Part shown: positions 47,472 through 56,286 of the stretch, piece after piece | How positions within the stretch are numbered: the stretch's first letter is position 1 | Layout of the letters: every line of letters begins with the position of its first letter | Source: JAXDJJ01 sp034665745 | GTDB taxonomy: Bacteria; Actinomycetota; CADDZG01; WHSQ01 | Reading direction: 5' to 3' | Assembly (NCBI GenBank): GCA_034665745.1 | Contig: JAXDJJ010000037.1 | Location: forward strand, 1-58,955 | Length of the DNA: 58,955 nucleotides | The notes under the pieces: generated by a model | What the model was told of the DNA's origin: nothing | The model's input: the letters and a program-made list of their open reading frames with translations, nothing else | Databases searched by the model: none | Program-made: the position numbers and the translations under genes

Positions 47472-49366
47472 AACAGAAGGCCGATCGCCCACGCGAACAT
47501 CCCGGATGGGATCCACGCATCTCCCGGCTGTACGTAAAGGGTTGCGGAATCACCGGGTTCCACGGGAGTGCCGGCGTCGGGGTCTTGAACGCACACGGTT
47601 CCCGGGGGGGCCGCGCCGCAGTCGGCCGGGTCCGCATCGACCTGCGTCACCGACAAACCGAAGTCATCCTCGAGGAAAGCCTGAGCTTCGTCGCCGTCCT
47701 GCCCGGTGACGTCGGGCATCTCTTGAGCCTCCGGTCCTTCGGACACGAGGATCGTGACGGTCTGCCCACTCTCGTACTCGGCCCCCGCTCCCGGATCTTG
47801 CGCGATGACGAGTCCTTCGTCGACGTCGTTGCTGGGCTCGGTTGTGACGGAGACCTCGTAGCCCGCGTCTTGCAACGTCGACGTCGCTTCGTCTTGAGAC
47901 ATGCCGACGACGTCGGGCACCGTTGCCCCCGCTGCCACGACGAGGCGGATGGGCGTGCCCTGGTCGACCTCGTCACCCGCGGGCGGGAACTGGTCGAGGA
48001 CCTCTGAATCCTCCGCATCGGGCGCGTCTTGCTCGGTTATCGACCCCACCTTCAGGTGGGCGGCTTTCAAGGCGTCCTTGGCTTCGTCGAGGGTCAACCC
48101 GACGAGGTCCGGGACCTCTGTCTGCTTGGCTCCGGATGAGACGAAGATCGTGACGTCGTCACCCGTGGTGGCCTCGTCGCCGGCCTTGGGATCTTGTTTG
48201 AAGACGATGCCGTCGGGCTTCTTGCTCGGTGCTTCTTCAACGACCGCGTTGAGATCGACGTCGTCGAGAGCGATGGTGGCTTCTTCCTCGGTCATCCCGA
48301 CCACATCCGGGACGTTGACCGGCTCTCCACCACCGAGGAGGTTCCCCGCCAGCAACCACGCCATCAGTCCAAAGAGCCCGAGGATCAGCAACGTCACGAT
48401 GATGTAGAGGGCTGCTTTCTTGCGCTCGGGCTCGCGGTAGTCCTCGTACTCGGCGGTGCGCATGACCTGGGTTCCGGTGGCTGCTCCCGCGATGGCGGTT
48501 TCGTCCGCCAACAGAGGCGTTGCGTGGACCTTCTGGCCGGAGCAGAAACGCTGTAGATCGTCGTTCATCTCCATCGCGCTCGAGTAGCGGTTGTCAGGGT
48601 TCTTAGCCAGGGCCTTCATCGTGATCGCATCGAGTGCCGCCGGGACATCGCTGTTCACTTGCGACGGCGGGACCGGGTTCTCTCGGACGTGTTTGTACGC
48701 GATCGCCAAAGGAGTGTCGCCGGTGAAAGGAGCAGCCCCCGTTAAGGATTCGTAGAGGACCACACCAAGGGAATAGACATCCGAGCGCGCGTCGATCGTG
48801 TTGCCTTGCGCCTGTTCGGGAGATAGATACGCAGCGGTGCCGATGACCATTCCGGTTTGCGTCATCGTCTGGTCGCCGTCACCGCCGAGTGCACGCGCTA
48901 TACCGAAGTCCGTGACCTTCGTCTGGCCGGAGTCGGTGATCATGATGTTGCTTGGTTTCACATCGCGGTGAACGAGACCGTTCGCATGCGCTCGATCGAG
49001 TGCTTTGGCAACGTCGGCCGCGATATCAGCGGCCCGTTCGGGAAGCAACGGTCCTTCGGTGGAGATGATGTCGGCCAAGCTCCGGCCCTCGATGAACTCC
49101 ATGACGATGAAGTAGGTGTCGCCGTCGGCGCCATAGTCATACAGAGCGACGATGTTCGGGTGGTTGATGTTGGCCGCAGCCTGAGCCTCGCGACGGAAGC
49201 GTTCGACGAACGAACGGTCGCGCGAATACCTGTCATGCAGAACCTTGATCGCAACCTCGCGCCCGAGGAGATCGTCGCGCGCGCGGTAGACCTCGGCCAT
49301 CCCCCCGGTGCCGACGCGCTCGATGACCGCGTAACGGCCTCCGAACACCTGGTTATCCGCGCTCAA
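47468..49366 (-). CDS. pknB: Ser/Thr protein kinase PknB with four PASTA domains
   Basis: A 632-residue kinase. Kinase core: GTGGMAEVYRA loop, Lys41, HRD at 133-135, DFG at 153-155, and an activation loop with Thr-rich DQTMTQTGMVIGTAAY. One membrane helix lies at about 319-341. Four PASTA repeats follow (starting near VNVPDVVGM, EVPDLVGL, TVPDVVGM, EMPDVTGQ). They bind peptidoglycan fragments or lipid II and so couple wall synthesis to kinase signalling. The fourth repeat has a Cys pair (ADCGAAPPGTVCV). The very C-terminus is hydrophobic (WIPSGMFAWAIGLLF), which is unusual. It overlaps pknA by 4 bases. Confidence 0.95.
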   Translation of the reverse strand: MSADNQVFGGRYAVIERVGTGGMAEVYRARDDLLGREVAIKVLHDRYSRDRSFVERFRREAQAAANINHPNIVALYDYGADGDTYFIVMEFIEGRSLADIISTEGPLLPERAADIAADVAKALDRAHANGLVHRDVKPSNIMITDSGQTKVTDFGIARALGGDGDQTMTQTGMVIGTAAYLSPEQAQGNTIDARSDVYSLGVVLYESLTGAAPFTGDTPLAIAYKHVRENPVPPSQVNSDVPAALDAITMKALAKNPDNRYSSAMEMNDDLQRFCSGQKVHATPLLADETAIAGAATGTQVMRTAEYEDYREPERKKAALYIIVTLLILGLFGLMAWLLAGNLLGGGEPVNVPDVVGMTEEEATIALDDVDLNAVVEEAPSKKPDGIVFKQDPKAGDEATTGDDVTIFVSSGAKQTEVPDLVGLTLDEAKDALKAAHLKVGSITEQDAPDAEDSEVLDQFPPAGDEVDQGTPIRLVVAAGATVPDVVGMSQDEATSTLQDAGYEVSVTTEPSNDVDEGLVIAQDPGAGAEYESGQTVTILVSEGPEAQEMPDVTGQDGDEAQAFLEDDFGLSVTQVDADPADCGAAPPGTVCVQDPDAGTPVEPGDSATLYVQPGDAWIPSGMFAWAIGLLF

Positions 49367-50751
49367 TCTCCACCCTTGTCCTTGTCGTGACCTTTGTCGT
49401 GGCCCTTGCCGTGCTCGTCGACCTTCAACCCGCCACTCACGAAGAGAGTAATCGGCTGGTCACTCGACAAAGGCTCGCCTGCAACAGGGTCGGTGCCGAC
49501 CACTTCGCCCGCGTCGGCGCTTTCGACCGGGATCCCTGCACTCTCAAGATACGCAACGAGTTCTTTGTCTTTGAGAAGCTGGACCTCACTTTCGTATCCG
49601 GCCGCCGTGATCTCGGCCTGCACGTCCCGGTAGTCCATCCCTATGACGCCTGAGGAGATCGTGAAGTTCGCCGCTCCTCCGAGATCGCTAGGTGATTCCT
49701 TGGCCTGCGCCCCGGAACCTTGACCCCTCGTTGCCCTTGCCGGGGTGTCGGCCGACGCGAGGCGCCAAACGAGCAGAGCAAGCGCCACGAAAGCGAGGAA
49801 TGCGAAGACCAGCAGGACCTTCCGACCGAGGCTTACCGGATCCCAGCGATCTCCGGGGATGGGCCACACCGTGGCGAGCCCCTCGGTCGTCGCCGCGCCG
49901 ACGGGCAGCACGGCCGTTTGGGGGCCGCTCGTGTCCAGCGACCCGTCGAGCGCGGCGTTGAACTCGGCGGTTGTGGCGAATCGTTCAGCTAGATTTTTGC
50001 GCGTCGCCCGGCGCACGACATCGTCGAGTCCCGGTGGAGTCGAGGTGTTGATCGCGCTCGGTGGCGGCACCTCTTCATTGATGTGACGAAGAGCAACGGC
50101 CATCAACGAGTCACCTGTGAAGGGCAAGGCTCCCGTTAGAGTTTCGAAGGCGACGATCCCGAGCGAGTAGATGTCCGAGGCCGGGGAGAGGTCTCGGCCC
50201 TCAGCTTGTTCCGGAGAGATGTAATGGGCGGTTCCTAGAACGGAACCGGTCATCGTCAGCTTCGAGTCGTCGGCGGCGCGCGCTATGCCGAAGTCGGTGA
50301 CCTTCACGCCATCTTTGTCGTCGACGATGACATTCGCGGGCTTCACGTCGCGGTGGATGATGCCCGCGGCATGAGCGTGACCGAGGGCAAGGCTGATCTG
50401 ACCCAAGACGTTGACCGCTCGCTCGGGTGCCAGAGGGCCGTCTTCGCGCAAGACACGCGCAAGATCCCGACCTTCGGCGAGTTCCATGACGATGAAGTGG
50501 CAGTCGTCTTCGTCACCGGCATCGAAGACGTTCGCGATGTTTGGGTGGCGCAGACCGGCAGATGCTCGTGCTTCCCTGCGGAAGCGTTCGACGAAGTTCG
50601 AGTCATCCGCGAGGTTCGACGCAAGCAACTTGATGGCGACGGTGCGTCCTAGCTTCTCGTCTTCCGCCCGATAGACGGTGCCCATGCCTCCGGTTGCGAT
50701 CTTGTCGCCCAGCCGATAACGATCGCTGAGAAGGGTGTTTGTGCCTACCAC
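49363..50751 (-). CDS. pknA: Ser/Thr protein kinase PknA with one PASTA domain and a His/Lys/Asp tail
   Basis: A 462-residue kinase from the GTG at 50751, which overlaps the pbpA stop. Kinase core: ATGGMGTVYRAED loop, Lys41, HRD 133-135, DFG 153-155, and activation loop DDSKLTMTGSVLGTAHY. The helix is at about 311-332. Outer part: one PASTA-like repeat (about 366-441, SSGVIGMDYRDVQAEITAAGYE ... PITLFVSGG). It then ends in a His/Lys/Asp/Gly tail (EHGKGHDKGHDKDKGGD). Mycobacterial PknA has no PASTA domain. It works with PknB on division and wall-synthesis substrates. The open frame upstream to 50904 is inside pbpA and is rejected. Confidence 0.9.
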   Translation of the reverse strand: MVGTNTLLSDRYRLGDKIATGGMGTVYRAEDEKLGRTVAIKLLASNLADDSNFVERFRREARASAGLRHPNIANVFDAGDEDDCHFIVMELAEGRDLARVLREDGPLAPERAVNVLGQISLALGHAHAAGIIHRDVKPANVIVDDKDGVKVTDFGIARAADDSKLTMTGSVLGTAHYISPEQAEGRDLSPASDIYSLGIVAFETLTGALPFTGDSLMAVALRHINEEVPPPSAINTSTPPGLDDVVRRATRKNLAERFATTAEFNAALDGSLDTSGPQTAVLPVGAATTEGLATVWPIPGDRWDPVSLGRKVLLVFAFLAFVALALLVWRLASADTPARATRGQGSGAQAKESPSDLGGAANFTISSGVIGMDYRDVQAEITAAGYESEVQLLKDKELVAYLESAGIPVESADAGEVVGTDPVAGEPLSSDQPITLFVSGGLKVDEHGKGHDKGHDKDKGGD

Positions 50752-52250
50752 CCGCGTAGCTCTCGATCGATCTCGAGGATCTGGCGAGCGAGAGGTGCGG
50801 CGACCGCACCACCCGTCGCTTCGGAACCGAACGTTCCGCCGTTCTCGACGATGACCGCAACCGCTAGTTGCGGGTTGTCGGCCGGTGCGAAGCAGATGAA
50901 CCACGTATGCGGGTTCTGACCCTTCACGGTCTGCGCGGTACCGGTCTTCCCCGCAACCTTGACGCCGGGGATCTGCGCCGCGCCACCGGTCCCGTTATCG
51001 ACTGCCGCGACCATCATCTCGGTCAACACGCGGGCTACGTCGGGCGACATCGCTTGGGACATCACCTGGGGCTCGAACCTACGAACGACGCGGCCCGACT
51101 GATCGATGATCTCGCGCACGAGCCGAGGTTGCGGGACCTGCCCACCGTTGGCCACGGTTGCCGCAACAACGGCCATCTGAAGAGGGGTTGCGTTGACGTC
51201 GCCTTGACCGATCCCCGCGTACGCGCGCAGCGGCGCGTTGGCGTCGTCGATGTCCGGGAACTGGCTCGGTTCCGTACGCAGATCGAAAGGCAAAGGTTGG
51301 TTGAAGCCGAGCGATTCGGCCATCGACCGCACGTCCGAAGGGATGTCCATCCCGATCAAGGCGAACGTTGTGTCACACGAGATCCGCAGAGCATCGAACA
51401 GGTTGATCTGTCCTCCACCGAGGCACGGTTGGTGGGTGAAGTTCGTCAACGACTCGGTGGTCAATGGGAGACAAGGGTCTCCCGGCTCACGCGCGCCCTC
51501 GCACGGCTCGAGCTTCTCCGGATCGGGGAACGTCGAGTCGGGTTTGTACTGCCCCGACTGCAGCGCGGCAGCGGCGGTGACAACTTTGAACGTCGAACCC
51601 GGTGGGTAGCCGCGCGTCGTGGCGATGTTCACCAGGGCACTCGTGGACGACGATGGGTCGAGGGACTCCCAGTACTGCTTCGATTCTCTGGAGTCGAACG
51701 ACGACAACGGGGTCGGGTCGAACGAGGGGTTGCTCCACAGCGCGCGGATCTCTCCCGTCTGCGGGTCCATCGCGACGATCGCACCCCGGTTGTCCCCCAA
51801 CGCTTGCCGCGCAGCTTCTTGTAGACGCGACGCGATCGTGGTCCGGATGTCGTCACCTTGCTCTCCGGAACCGAGGAAGCGGTCCTGGATGTCCTGCATC
51901 GAAAGGGTCCCGCCCTCGCCGAGCAGCTGGTCGCGATAGGTGCGTTCGAGACGGTCGAGTCCGTACCTGACCGAGTACCAGCCGGTGATGTGCCCGTACA
52001 GGGCGCCGCCGGGATACAGGCGGCGGTATTTGTAGAGGCCCTTCTGCGCTTTGGACCGGGCCATCGTTTGGCCGTCGAGGGTGAGGATCTCTCCTCTCTT
52101 TATGGAGTACTCGCGGATCAACTGCAGGCGGTTGGCTGGGTTCTGGGAGATGCTCTCGGCCGCGAAGATCTGCACGTAGTTGAGTTGGAAGAAGACGGCC
52201 AGGAACGCGAGAACGATCCCGATCCCAACACGTCGGATCTGTCGTTCCAT
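50745..52250 (-). CDS. pbpA: Penicillin-binding protein PbpA (class B transpeptidase)
   Basis: A 501-residue class B PBP. The membrane anchor is at about residues 8-24. The transpeptidase motifs are SxxK at Ser219-Lys222 (PPGSTFKVVTAA), Ser291-Cys-Asp293 in place of the usual SxN (RISCDTTFALIG), and KTG at 435-437 (VAGKTGTAQT). It cross-links peptidoglycan with the adjacent SEDS polymerase. Its start overlaps the stop of the rodA/ftsW gene by one base, so SEDS and PBP are made as a pair. Confidence 0.94.
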   Translation of the reverse strand: MERQIRRVGIGIVLAFLAVFFQLNYVQIFAAESISQNPANRLQLIREYSIKRGEILTLDGQTMARSKAQKGLYKYRRLYPGGALYGHITGWYSVRYGLDRLERTYRDQLLGEGGTLSMQDIQDRFLGSGEQGDDIRTTIASRLQEAARQALGDNRGAIVAMDPQTGEIRALWSNPSFDPTPLSSFDSRESKQYWESLDPSSSTSALVNIATTRGYPPGSTFKVVTAAAALQSGQYKPDSTFPDPEKLEPCEGAREPGDPCLPLTTESLTNFTHQPCLGGGQINLFDALRISCDTTFALIGMDIPSDVRSMAESLGFNQPLPFDLRTEPSQFPDIDDANAPLRAYAGIGQGDVNATPLQMAVVAATVANGGQVPQPRLVREIIDQSGRVVRRFEPQVMSQAMSPDVARVLTEMMVAAVDNGTGGAAQIPGVKVAGKTGTAQTVKGQNPHTWFICFAPADNPQLAVAVIVENGGTFGSEATGGAVAAPLARQILEIDRELRGW

Positions 52251-53578
52251 CAGCGTCCGCCTATCAAGATCTCTGAGGTCATCGCGGGCGGCGGTGCACT
52301 CGCCGAATGGTCCGAGATCCGAGCCAACACGGCGATGAGAACGAAGTTGGATAGCAAGCTTGAACCACCGTAGGACATGAAGGGCAGAGTGATTCCGGTC
52401 AGGGGCAGCAGGCGCGTGACGCCGCCCAGGATGATGAACGTCTGCAATCCGATGACGGTCGTAAGTCCCAGCGCGAGCAGTTGCGTGAAGTCATCGCGCT
52501 GGGCCAGCGCGATCTTCAGACCCCGGCCCACTAACAGCAGGAAGCACAGCAGGATCGCCGCCCCCCCGAGCAACCCCAACTCTTCACCCAGCACCGAGAA
52601 GATGAAGTCTGTGTGTGCCGCGGGGATGAGGTCGGGTCGCCCTTGTCCCAACCCGGTGCCGAACAAGCCACCGGCCGAGAGAGCGAACAGTGACTGCGCA
52701 AGCTGGAACCCCTCGTTCTGAACGTGCTTGGGATCGAACACGTCGAGCCATACCTGCACGCGCTCTTGGACGTGACTGAACTTCTCGTATCCGATGTACG
52801 CGCCGAAGGCGAACAACGTTGTGCCGGCAGCGAGGTACACCGCGCGCGCCGTAGCGACGTAGATCATGATCAGGAAGACCGAGAAGAAGAGAAGACTCGA
52901 GCCGAGATCCTTCGCGTAAAACATGACCGCGAGCGATAGACCCCACATCACCAGCAGAGGCCCGAAATGCTTGACGTCGGGGATGTGCATGCCGAGCAGG
53001 CGCCGCGACGCGATCGACAACAGCTCTTTACGTTCGGCCAGGTAGGCGGCGAAGAAGATGACGAGGAAGATCTTGCTGAATTCCCCGGGCTGGAACTTGT
53101 AGGGCCCGATACCCACCCATAGTTGCGCGCCGTTGATCTCGCGGCCCAGTCCCGGAACCAGGGGAAGGAGGAGTAGCGCAACTCCCAAGAAGCCGATGAT
53201 GTATTTGTAACGAGACAGGATCGTGATGTCGCGCAGGAGCACCATCGTTGCGACGAAGCAGATAACTCCCACGATGGTCCACGTCAACTGCGCCGCGCCG
53301 TAGCGCTCGGGGGACAAGCGATAGACGGCCGCTAGACCGAGAGAGTTGAGGATCGCAGCCATCGGCAGCAAGACGGGATCGGCGTTCTTCGCGAATCGAC
53401 GCATCACGATGTGCGCACCAACGTAAACGGCTACGAGAACGGTGATGATCGGTGTCGCCAGTCCGATGTTCTTTGCGTTGTTTGCGACCACGACCAGCGC
53501 GAGCGCGCCGGCCCCAACGATGAGCCCCAGTATCAGTAGCGAGAGTTCTCGGTTGCGCAGCCCTGAAACCTGGATCAC
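52250..53578 (-). CDS. rodA: SEDS peptidoglycan polymerase RodA/FtsW
   Basis: A 442-residue protein of about ten membrane helices. SEDS signatures are LGREINGAQLWVGIGPYKFQPGEFSKIFLVIFFAAYLAERKELL, FGTGLGQGRPDLIPAAHTDFIFSVLGEELGLLGG and PLTGITLPFMSYGGSSLLSN. It polymerises glycan from lipid II together with PbpA. By position (Rv0017c) it is called RodA; FtsW cannot be excluded on sequence alone. It overlaps the pstP stop by 4 bases. Confidence 0.92.
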   Translation of the reverse strand: MIQVSGLRNRELSLLILGLIVGAGALALVVVANNAKNIGLATPIITVLVAVYVGAHIVMRRFAKNADPVLLPMAAILNSLGLAAVYRLSPERYGAAQLTWTIVGVICFVATMVLLRDITILSRYKYIIGFLGVALLLLPLVPGLGREINGAQLWVGIGPYKFQPGEFSKIFLVIFFAAYLAERKELLSIASRRLLGMHIPDVKHFGPLLVMWGLSLAVMFYAKDLGSSLLFFSVFLIMIYVATARAVYLAAGTTLFAFGAYIGYEKFSHVQERVQVWLDVFDPKHVQNEGFQLAQSLFALSAGGLFGTGLGQGRPDLIPAAHTDFIFSVLGEELGLLGGAAILLCFLLLVGRGLKIALAQRDDFTQLLALGLTTVIGLQTFIILGGVTRLLPLTGITLPFMSYGGSSLLSNFVLIAVLARISDHSASAPPPAMTSEILIGGR

Positions 53579-54759
53579 TTGGACCGGCCCCCAGACGCGG
53601 CCGAGTTCTGGAAGTCCTCGTCTTTGGCCAAACGTTCGAGATCGCTAAGGGTCGCTTCCGCTTCCTCGAGCGAGTCGACCTTGATGCCGGCTTCGACCTC
53701 GTCACGCTTGAAGGTCGGAAGGGCCTCGAGATCGATCGTCGATCTTTCGTGGACCTCTTTCAGAGAGAGTCCAGCGACCTCGTCGGGAATGCCTCGATAG
53801 ATCGTCACGACATCCTGGTCGTCGACACCGATGAACCACGAGTTGTTCAAGGCGTAGCGCGCGGCGAAGAATCCGCCCCCGGCGATAAGGCAGAGCACCA
53901 GAAGCGACACGACGAGGCGTTTGCGCCATGACGAGCGCTTCGGCGTGATTTCGACCGCCCGGTGATAGCCGGTATCGGCCGATGGATCGGTGTGCGCGCG
54001 TTCACCGAGATCGGATCGATGTTCGGCGACGTCGGGTGCGCTGGCTTCATCGACGCCGACATCGACAACGATCACAGTGATGTTGTCCTCGCCCCCCGCT
54101 TCGTTAGCACGCTCGACGAGCTTGTCCGCTGCTGCTTGAGGGTCTGGTTCGTTCCCGAGTACCTCTGCGATCTGGGTCTCCGACAGCATCCCGGAAAGCC
54201 CGTCCGAGCAGATGATGAATCGATCTCCCTCCGCCAGCGGCAGAGAGAACTGATCTACCTCGACGTCTTCGTCCACACCCAACGCGCGCGTGATCATGCT
54301 TCGCTGTGGATGACGCTCGGCTTCTTCAGGCTTGAGCTTTCCCTCGCGCACCATGCGGCCGACCAGGGTGTGGTCATCGGTGATCTGTTTGAGCTCACCA
54401 GCGTGCAAGAGATAGGCGCGTGAATCCCCGACGTGCGCGACCTGGGCCGTGCTCCCGTCAACAAGGATGATGGTGCACGTGGTCCCCATGCCTCTCACCG
54501 TCGGGTCGTTCTCGGACTTGTCCCAGATCGCGCGGTTGGCATCTCGCACCGTTTCGACCAGCGTCGAAGGGTCGTCGGCCCGGATCTCCGATCGATGGTC
54601 CTTGATGATTTCGACCGCCGTTGCCGATGCGACATCCCCGGCTGCGTGTCCACCCATCCCATCCGCGATGGCGAACAGGGGCGAATCGACGAGATAGGAG
54701 TCTTCGTTGCCCTGACGTACAAGTCCTACGTCGGTTCGGGCCCCGACCGCGAGTCTCAC
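53575..54759 (-). CDS. pstP: PP2C-type Ser/Thr phosphatase PstP
   Basis: A 394-residue membrane phosphatase. The PP2C domain (about 1-237) has TDVGLVRQGNEDSYLV, the metal-binding IADGMGGHAAGDVAS, VAHVGDSRAYLL, ICSDGLSGML and GGEDNITVIVVDV. A linker leads to a helix at about 281-301 and an outer domain of about 90 residues (WFIGVDDQDVVTIYRGIPDEVAGLSL). It reverses PknA/PknB phosphorylation. It overlaps fhaB and rodA by 4 bases each. Confidence 0.95.
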   Translation of the reverse strand: MRLAVGARTDVGLVRQGNEDSYLVDSPLFAIADGMGGHAAGDVASATAVEIIKDHRSEIRADDPSTLVETVRDANRAIWDKSENDPTVRGMGTTCTIILVDGSTAQVAHVGDSRAYLLHAGELKQITDDHTLVGRMVREGKLKPEEAERHPQRSMITRALGVDEDVEVDQFSLPLAEGDRFIICSDGLSGMLSETQIAEVLGNEPDPQAAADKLVERANEAGGEDNITVIVVDVGVDEASAPDVAEHRSDLGERAHTDPSADTGYHRAVEITPKRSSWRKRLVVSLLVLCLIAGGGFFAARYALNNSWFIGVDDQDVVTIYRGIPDEVAGLSLKEVHERSTIDLEALPTFKRDEVEAGIKVDSLEEAEATLSDLERLAKDEDFQNSAASGGRSK

Positions 54760-55217
54760 TTGCGCATCTCCAGAACGGTCTTACCGATCTTCACGCGGTC
54801 CCCGCGTTGCAACTCGGTAGCCCCGCCAACGCGTTTGCGATTCAGGTACGTACCATTTGTGGATCCGAGGTCTTCGATGAAGTACGACTCGCCGCGCGCG
54901 AAGATCCGCGCGTGCACCTGCGACACGTACGTGTCGTCGAGCACGACATGACACTTGTCGGCCCGGCCGATCGTGAGCTCCTGACCAAGGTCGAAGTTCT
55001 TGCCGGACGTACTTCCGCCCTCGACGATTGTTGCGTGCTTGGGCGTCTTTTTGACCTTTCGTGGAGACGATTTGGTCGCGGGGGCGCTTCCGCGCGACGT
55101 TGCCGGAGCAGCCGCGGGTTTCAGTTCGATCATCACTGCGCGGACTGCTCGCGCGACGAAGATGTAGAGCACCGCGAGGAACACGTACTTCAGGATGTCT
55201 AGAACGATGTCCGGCAT
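54756..55217 (-). CDS. fhaB: FHA-domain protein FhaB (FipA-like)
   Basis: A 153-residue protein: an N-terminal membrane helix (VLDILKYVFLAVLYIFVARAV), a basic Ala/Pro-rich linker with possible phospho-Thr sites (KVKKTPKHATIVEGG), and a C-terminal FHA domain (ELTIGRADKCHVVLDDTYVSQVHARIF, DLGSTNGTYLNRKRV) that binds phosphothreonine. In mycobacteria FhaB links division proteins to PknA/PknB signalling. AGGAG precedes the ATG; 9 bases separate it from fhaA. Confidence 0.92.
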   Translation of the reverse strand: MPDIVLDILKYVFLAVLYIFVARAVRAVMIELKPAAAPATSRGSAPATKSSPRKVKKTPKHATIVEGGSTSGKNFDLGQELTIGRADKCHVVLDDTYVSQVHARIFARGESYFIEDLGSTNGTYLNRKRVGGATELQRGDRVKIGKTVLEMRK

Positions 55218-55226
55218 CTCTGTCTC

Positions 55227-55997
55227 CTAAGACTCGAGCTCGAACCGCAGGGCGCTGGTACCGAAGCCCAAGGTCTCGCCACCTTGTAGTGAGTGCTGCT
55301 GCGCGAGCTTGCCATCGACGAGGGTCCCGTTGGTCGACCCGAGGTCTTCGATGACCCAGTCGTCACCTTCCCGCCGGAGCTCGGCGTGCCTGCGCGACAC
55401 GTTCGAATCCGCGAGGACGACGTCACAGCTCGACATCCGTCCGATCACTACCGGCGTCCTCGTCACCGAGATGCGCTCGGTGGCCTTGCCGTCATCGTCA
55501 ACGACTACGAGCACCGCGCCGGCGCCCTTGACCCCGAGCCGCGATGCAGTGTCGGAAGAGATAGCCCGGGACTGGGACGGATCACGGTCGTCCGGCGCAT
55601 GGGTCGTTACCCCCGCGGGGCGGTTGGCGTCGGCAGCGAGAGCCGCCTCGACCTTGTATTCGCCGCGGCCCATCTTCTCGACCGCCTCGAACGAGATGCG
55701 TGGGAGGCCCATGAGGTTCCAGCGGTTCTGCTTGGCCTGGTCGATCACCAGCTCCGAGAACTCTCTGGCCAGCCCCGCCTCCATCTGTGTGAAGCGGGCG
55801 TGGTCGTCCGGCCCCATCAGGACCCTGAACTCGTTGGGGGCATAGACACGGTTGACCGACACCGTCTTCTGCTCGCCCATCTCGCGCAGGATCCGCCGGC
55901 CGACCTCGACCGGCTGCAACCCGGAACGGAAAACCTTGGTGAAGAAGCCCTCCACCAGGCCTTCCAGCCTCTGCTCGATGCTCTTTGCGACCCCCAT
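55227..55997 (-). CDS. fhaA: FHA-domain protein FhaA
   Basis: A 256-residue protein with the DUF3662 N-terminal domain (GVAKSIEQRLEGLVEGFFTKVFRSGLQPVEVGRRILREM) and a C-terminal FHA domain (PVVIGRMSSCDVVLADSNVSRRHAEL, DLGSTNGTLVDGK). The middle linker is shorter than in mycobacteria. FhaA binds the phosphorylated MviN pseudokinase and restrains wall synthesis there. The ATG at 55997 is preferred over 56021: it gives the family's normal start, and TAATCC lies 8 bases upstream as in the other leaderless genes. It is the first gene of the seven-gene kinase operon. Confidence 0.92.
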   Translation of the reverse strand: MGVAKSIEQRLEGLVEGFFTKVFRSGLQPVEVGRRILREMGEQKTVSVNRVYAPNEFRVLMGPDDHARFTQMEAGLAREFSELVIDQAKQNRWNLMGLPRISFEAVEKMGRGEYKVEAALAADANRPAGVTTHAPDDRDPSQSRAISSDTASRLGVKGAGAVLVVVDDDGKATERISVTRTPVVIGRMSSCDVVLADSNVSRRHAELRREGDDWVIEDLGSTNGTLVDGKLAQQHSLQGGETLGFGTSALRFELES

Positions 55998-56005
55998 AGT
56001 GGGTG

Positions 56006-56011
56006 GGATTA
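56006..56011 (-). promoter_or_regulatory. Candidate -10 box of the fhaA-pknB operon
   Basis: On the minus strand TAATCC (or CATAAT, two bases earlier) lies 8 to 10 bases before the fhaA ATG at 55997, and no ribosome site is seen. It would give a leaderless message for the whole division-kinase operon. Confidence 0.42.
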
Positions 56012-56046
56012 TGCCCGGCAAACCGAGCGCTACTCTCGGGGTCCAC

Positions 56047-56129
56047 GGGCGAGTGGTGGAATGGCAGACACGCTGGCTTCAGGTGCCAGTGCTCGCAAGA
56101 GTGTGGGGGTTCAAATCCCCCCTCGCCCA
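56047..56129 (+). tRNA. tRNA-Leu (CAG)
   Basis: An 83-base class II tRNA beginning GGGCGAGTGGTGGAATGGCA. The acceptor stem GGGCGAG/CTCGCCC is perfect, the anticodon stem CTGGC/GCCAG encloses the anticodon CAG at 56080-56082, a variable arm with stem GCTC/GAGT follows, and the T-arm is GGGGGTTCAAATCCCCC. The discriminator is A and CCA is not encoded. A tRNA-Leu also flanks fhaA in mycobacteria. Confidence 0.96.
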
Positions 56130-56286
56130 CGTATCGCCCACAGCTTGCTTCGCTCTAGGAGAGCGACCATCCCGAAGCAGGACAAAGCGGGATCCCCTGG
56201 TGTGCCCTACTAGAGGTGTAGTAGCCTCGGCAGGTTCGGGAATCCCCGGTTACGAACCCGGGGGCCAGTCGACATAGGGGGAGTAG
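56130..56286 (+). other. Leader region of the oligopeptide ABC transporter genes
   Basis: A 157-base gap with three small inverted repeats: CGCTCT-AGG-AGAGCG (56151-56165), which may end the tRNA transcript; CTACTA-GAGGTG-TAGTAG (56207-56224); and CCCCGG-N8-CCGGGG (56244-56263). GGGGGAG before the ATG at 56287 is the ribosome site. The last two hairpins may lie in the 5' untranslated region of the binding-protein gene. No known riboswitch was recognised. Confidence 0.35.

Noticed and set aside
56207..56263. Hairpins before the oligopeptide-binding gene as a riboswitch
   Set aside because: No known riboswitch core could be matched by eye; kept only as an undefined leader region.
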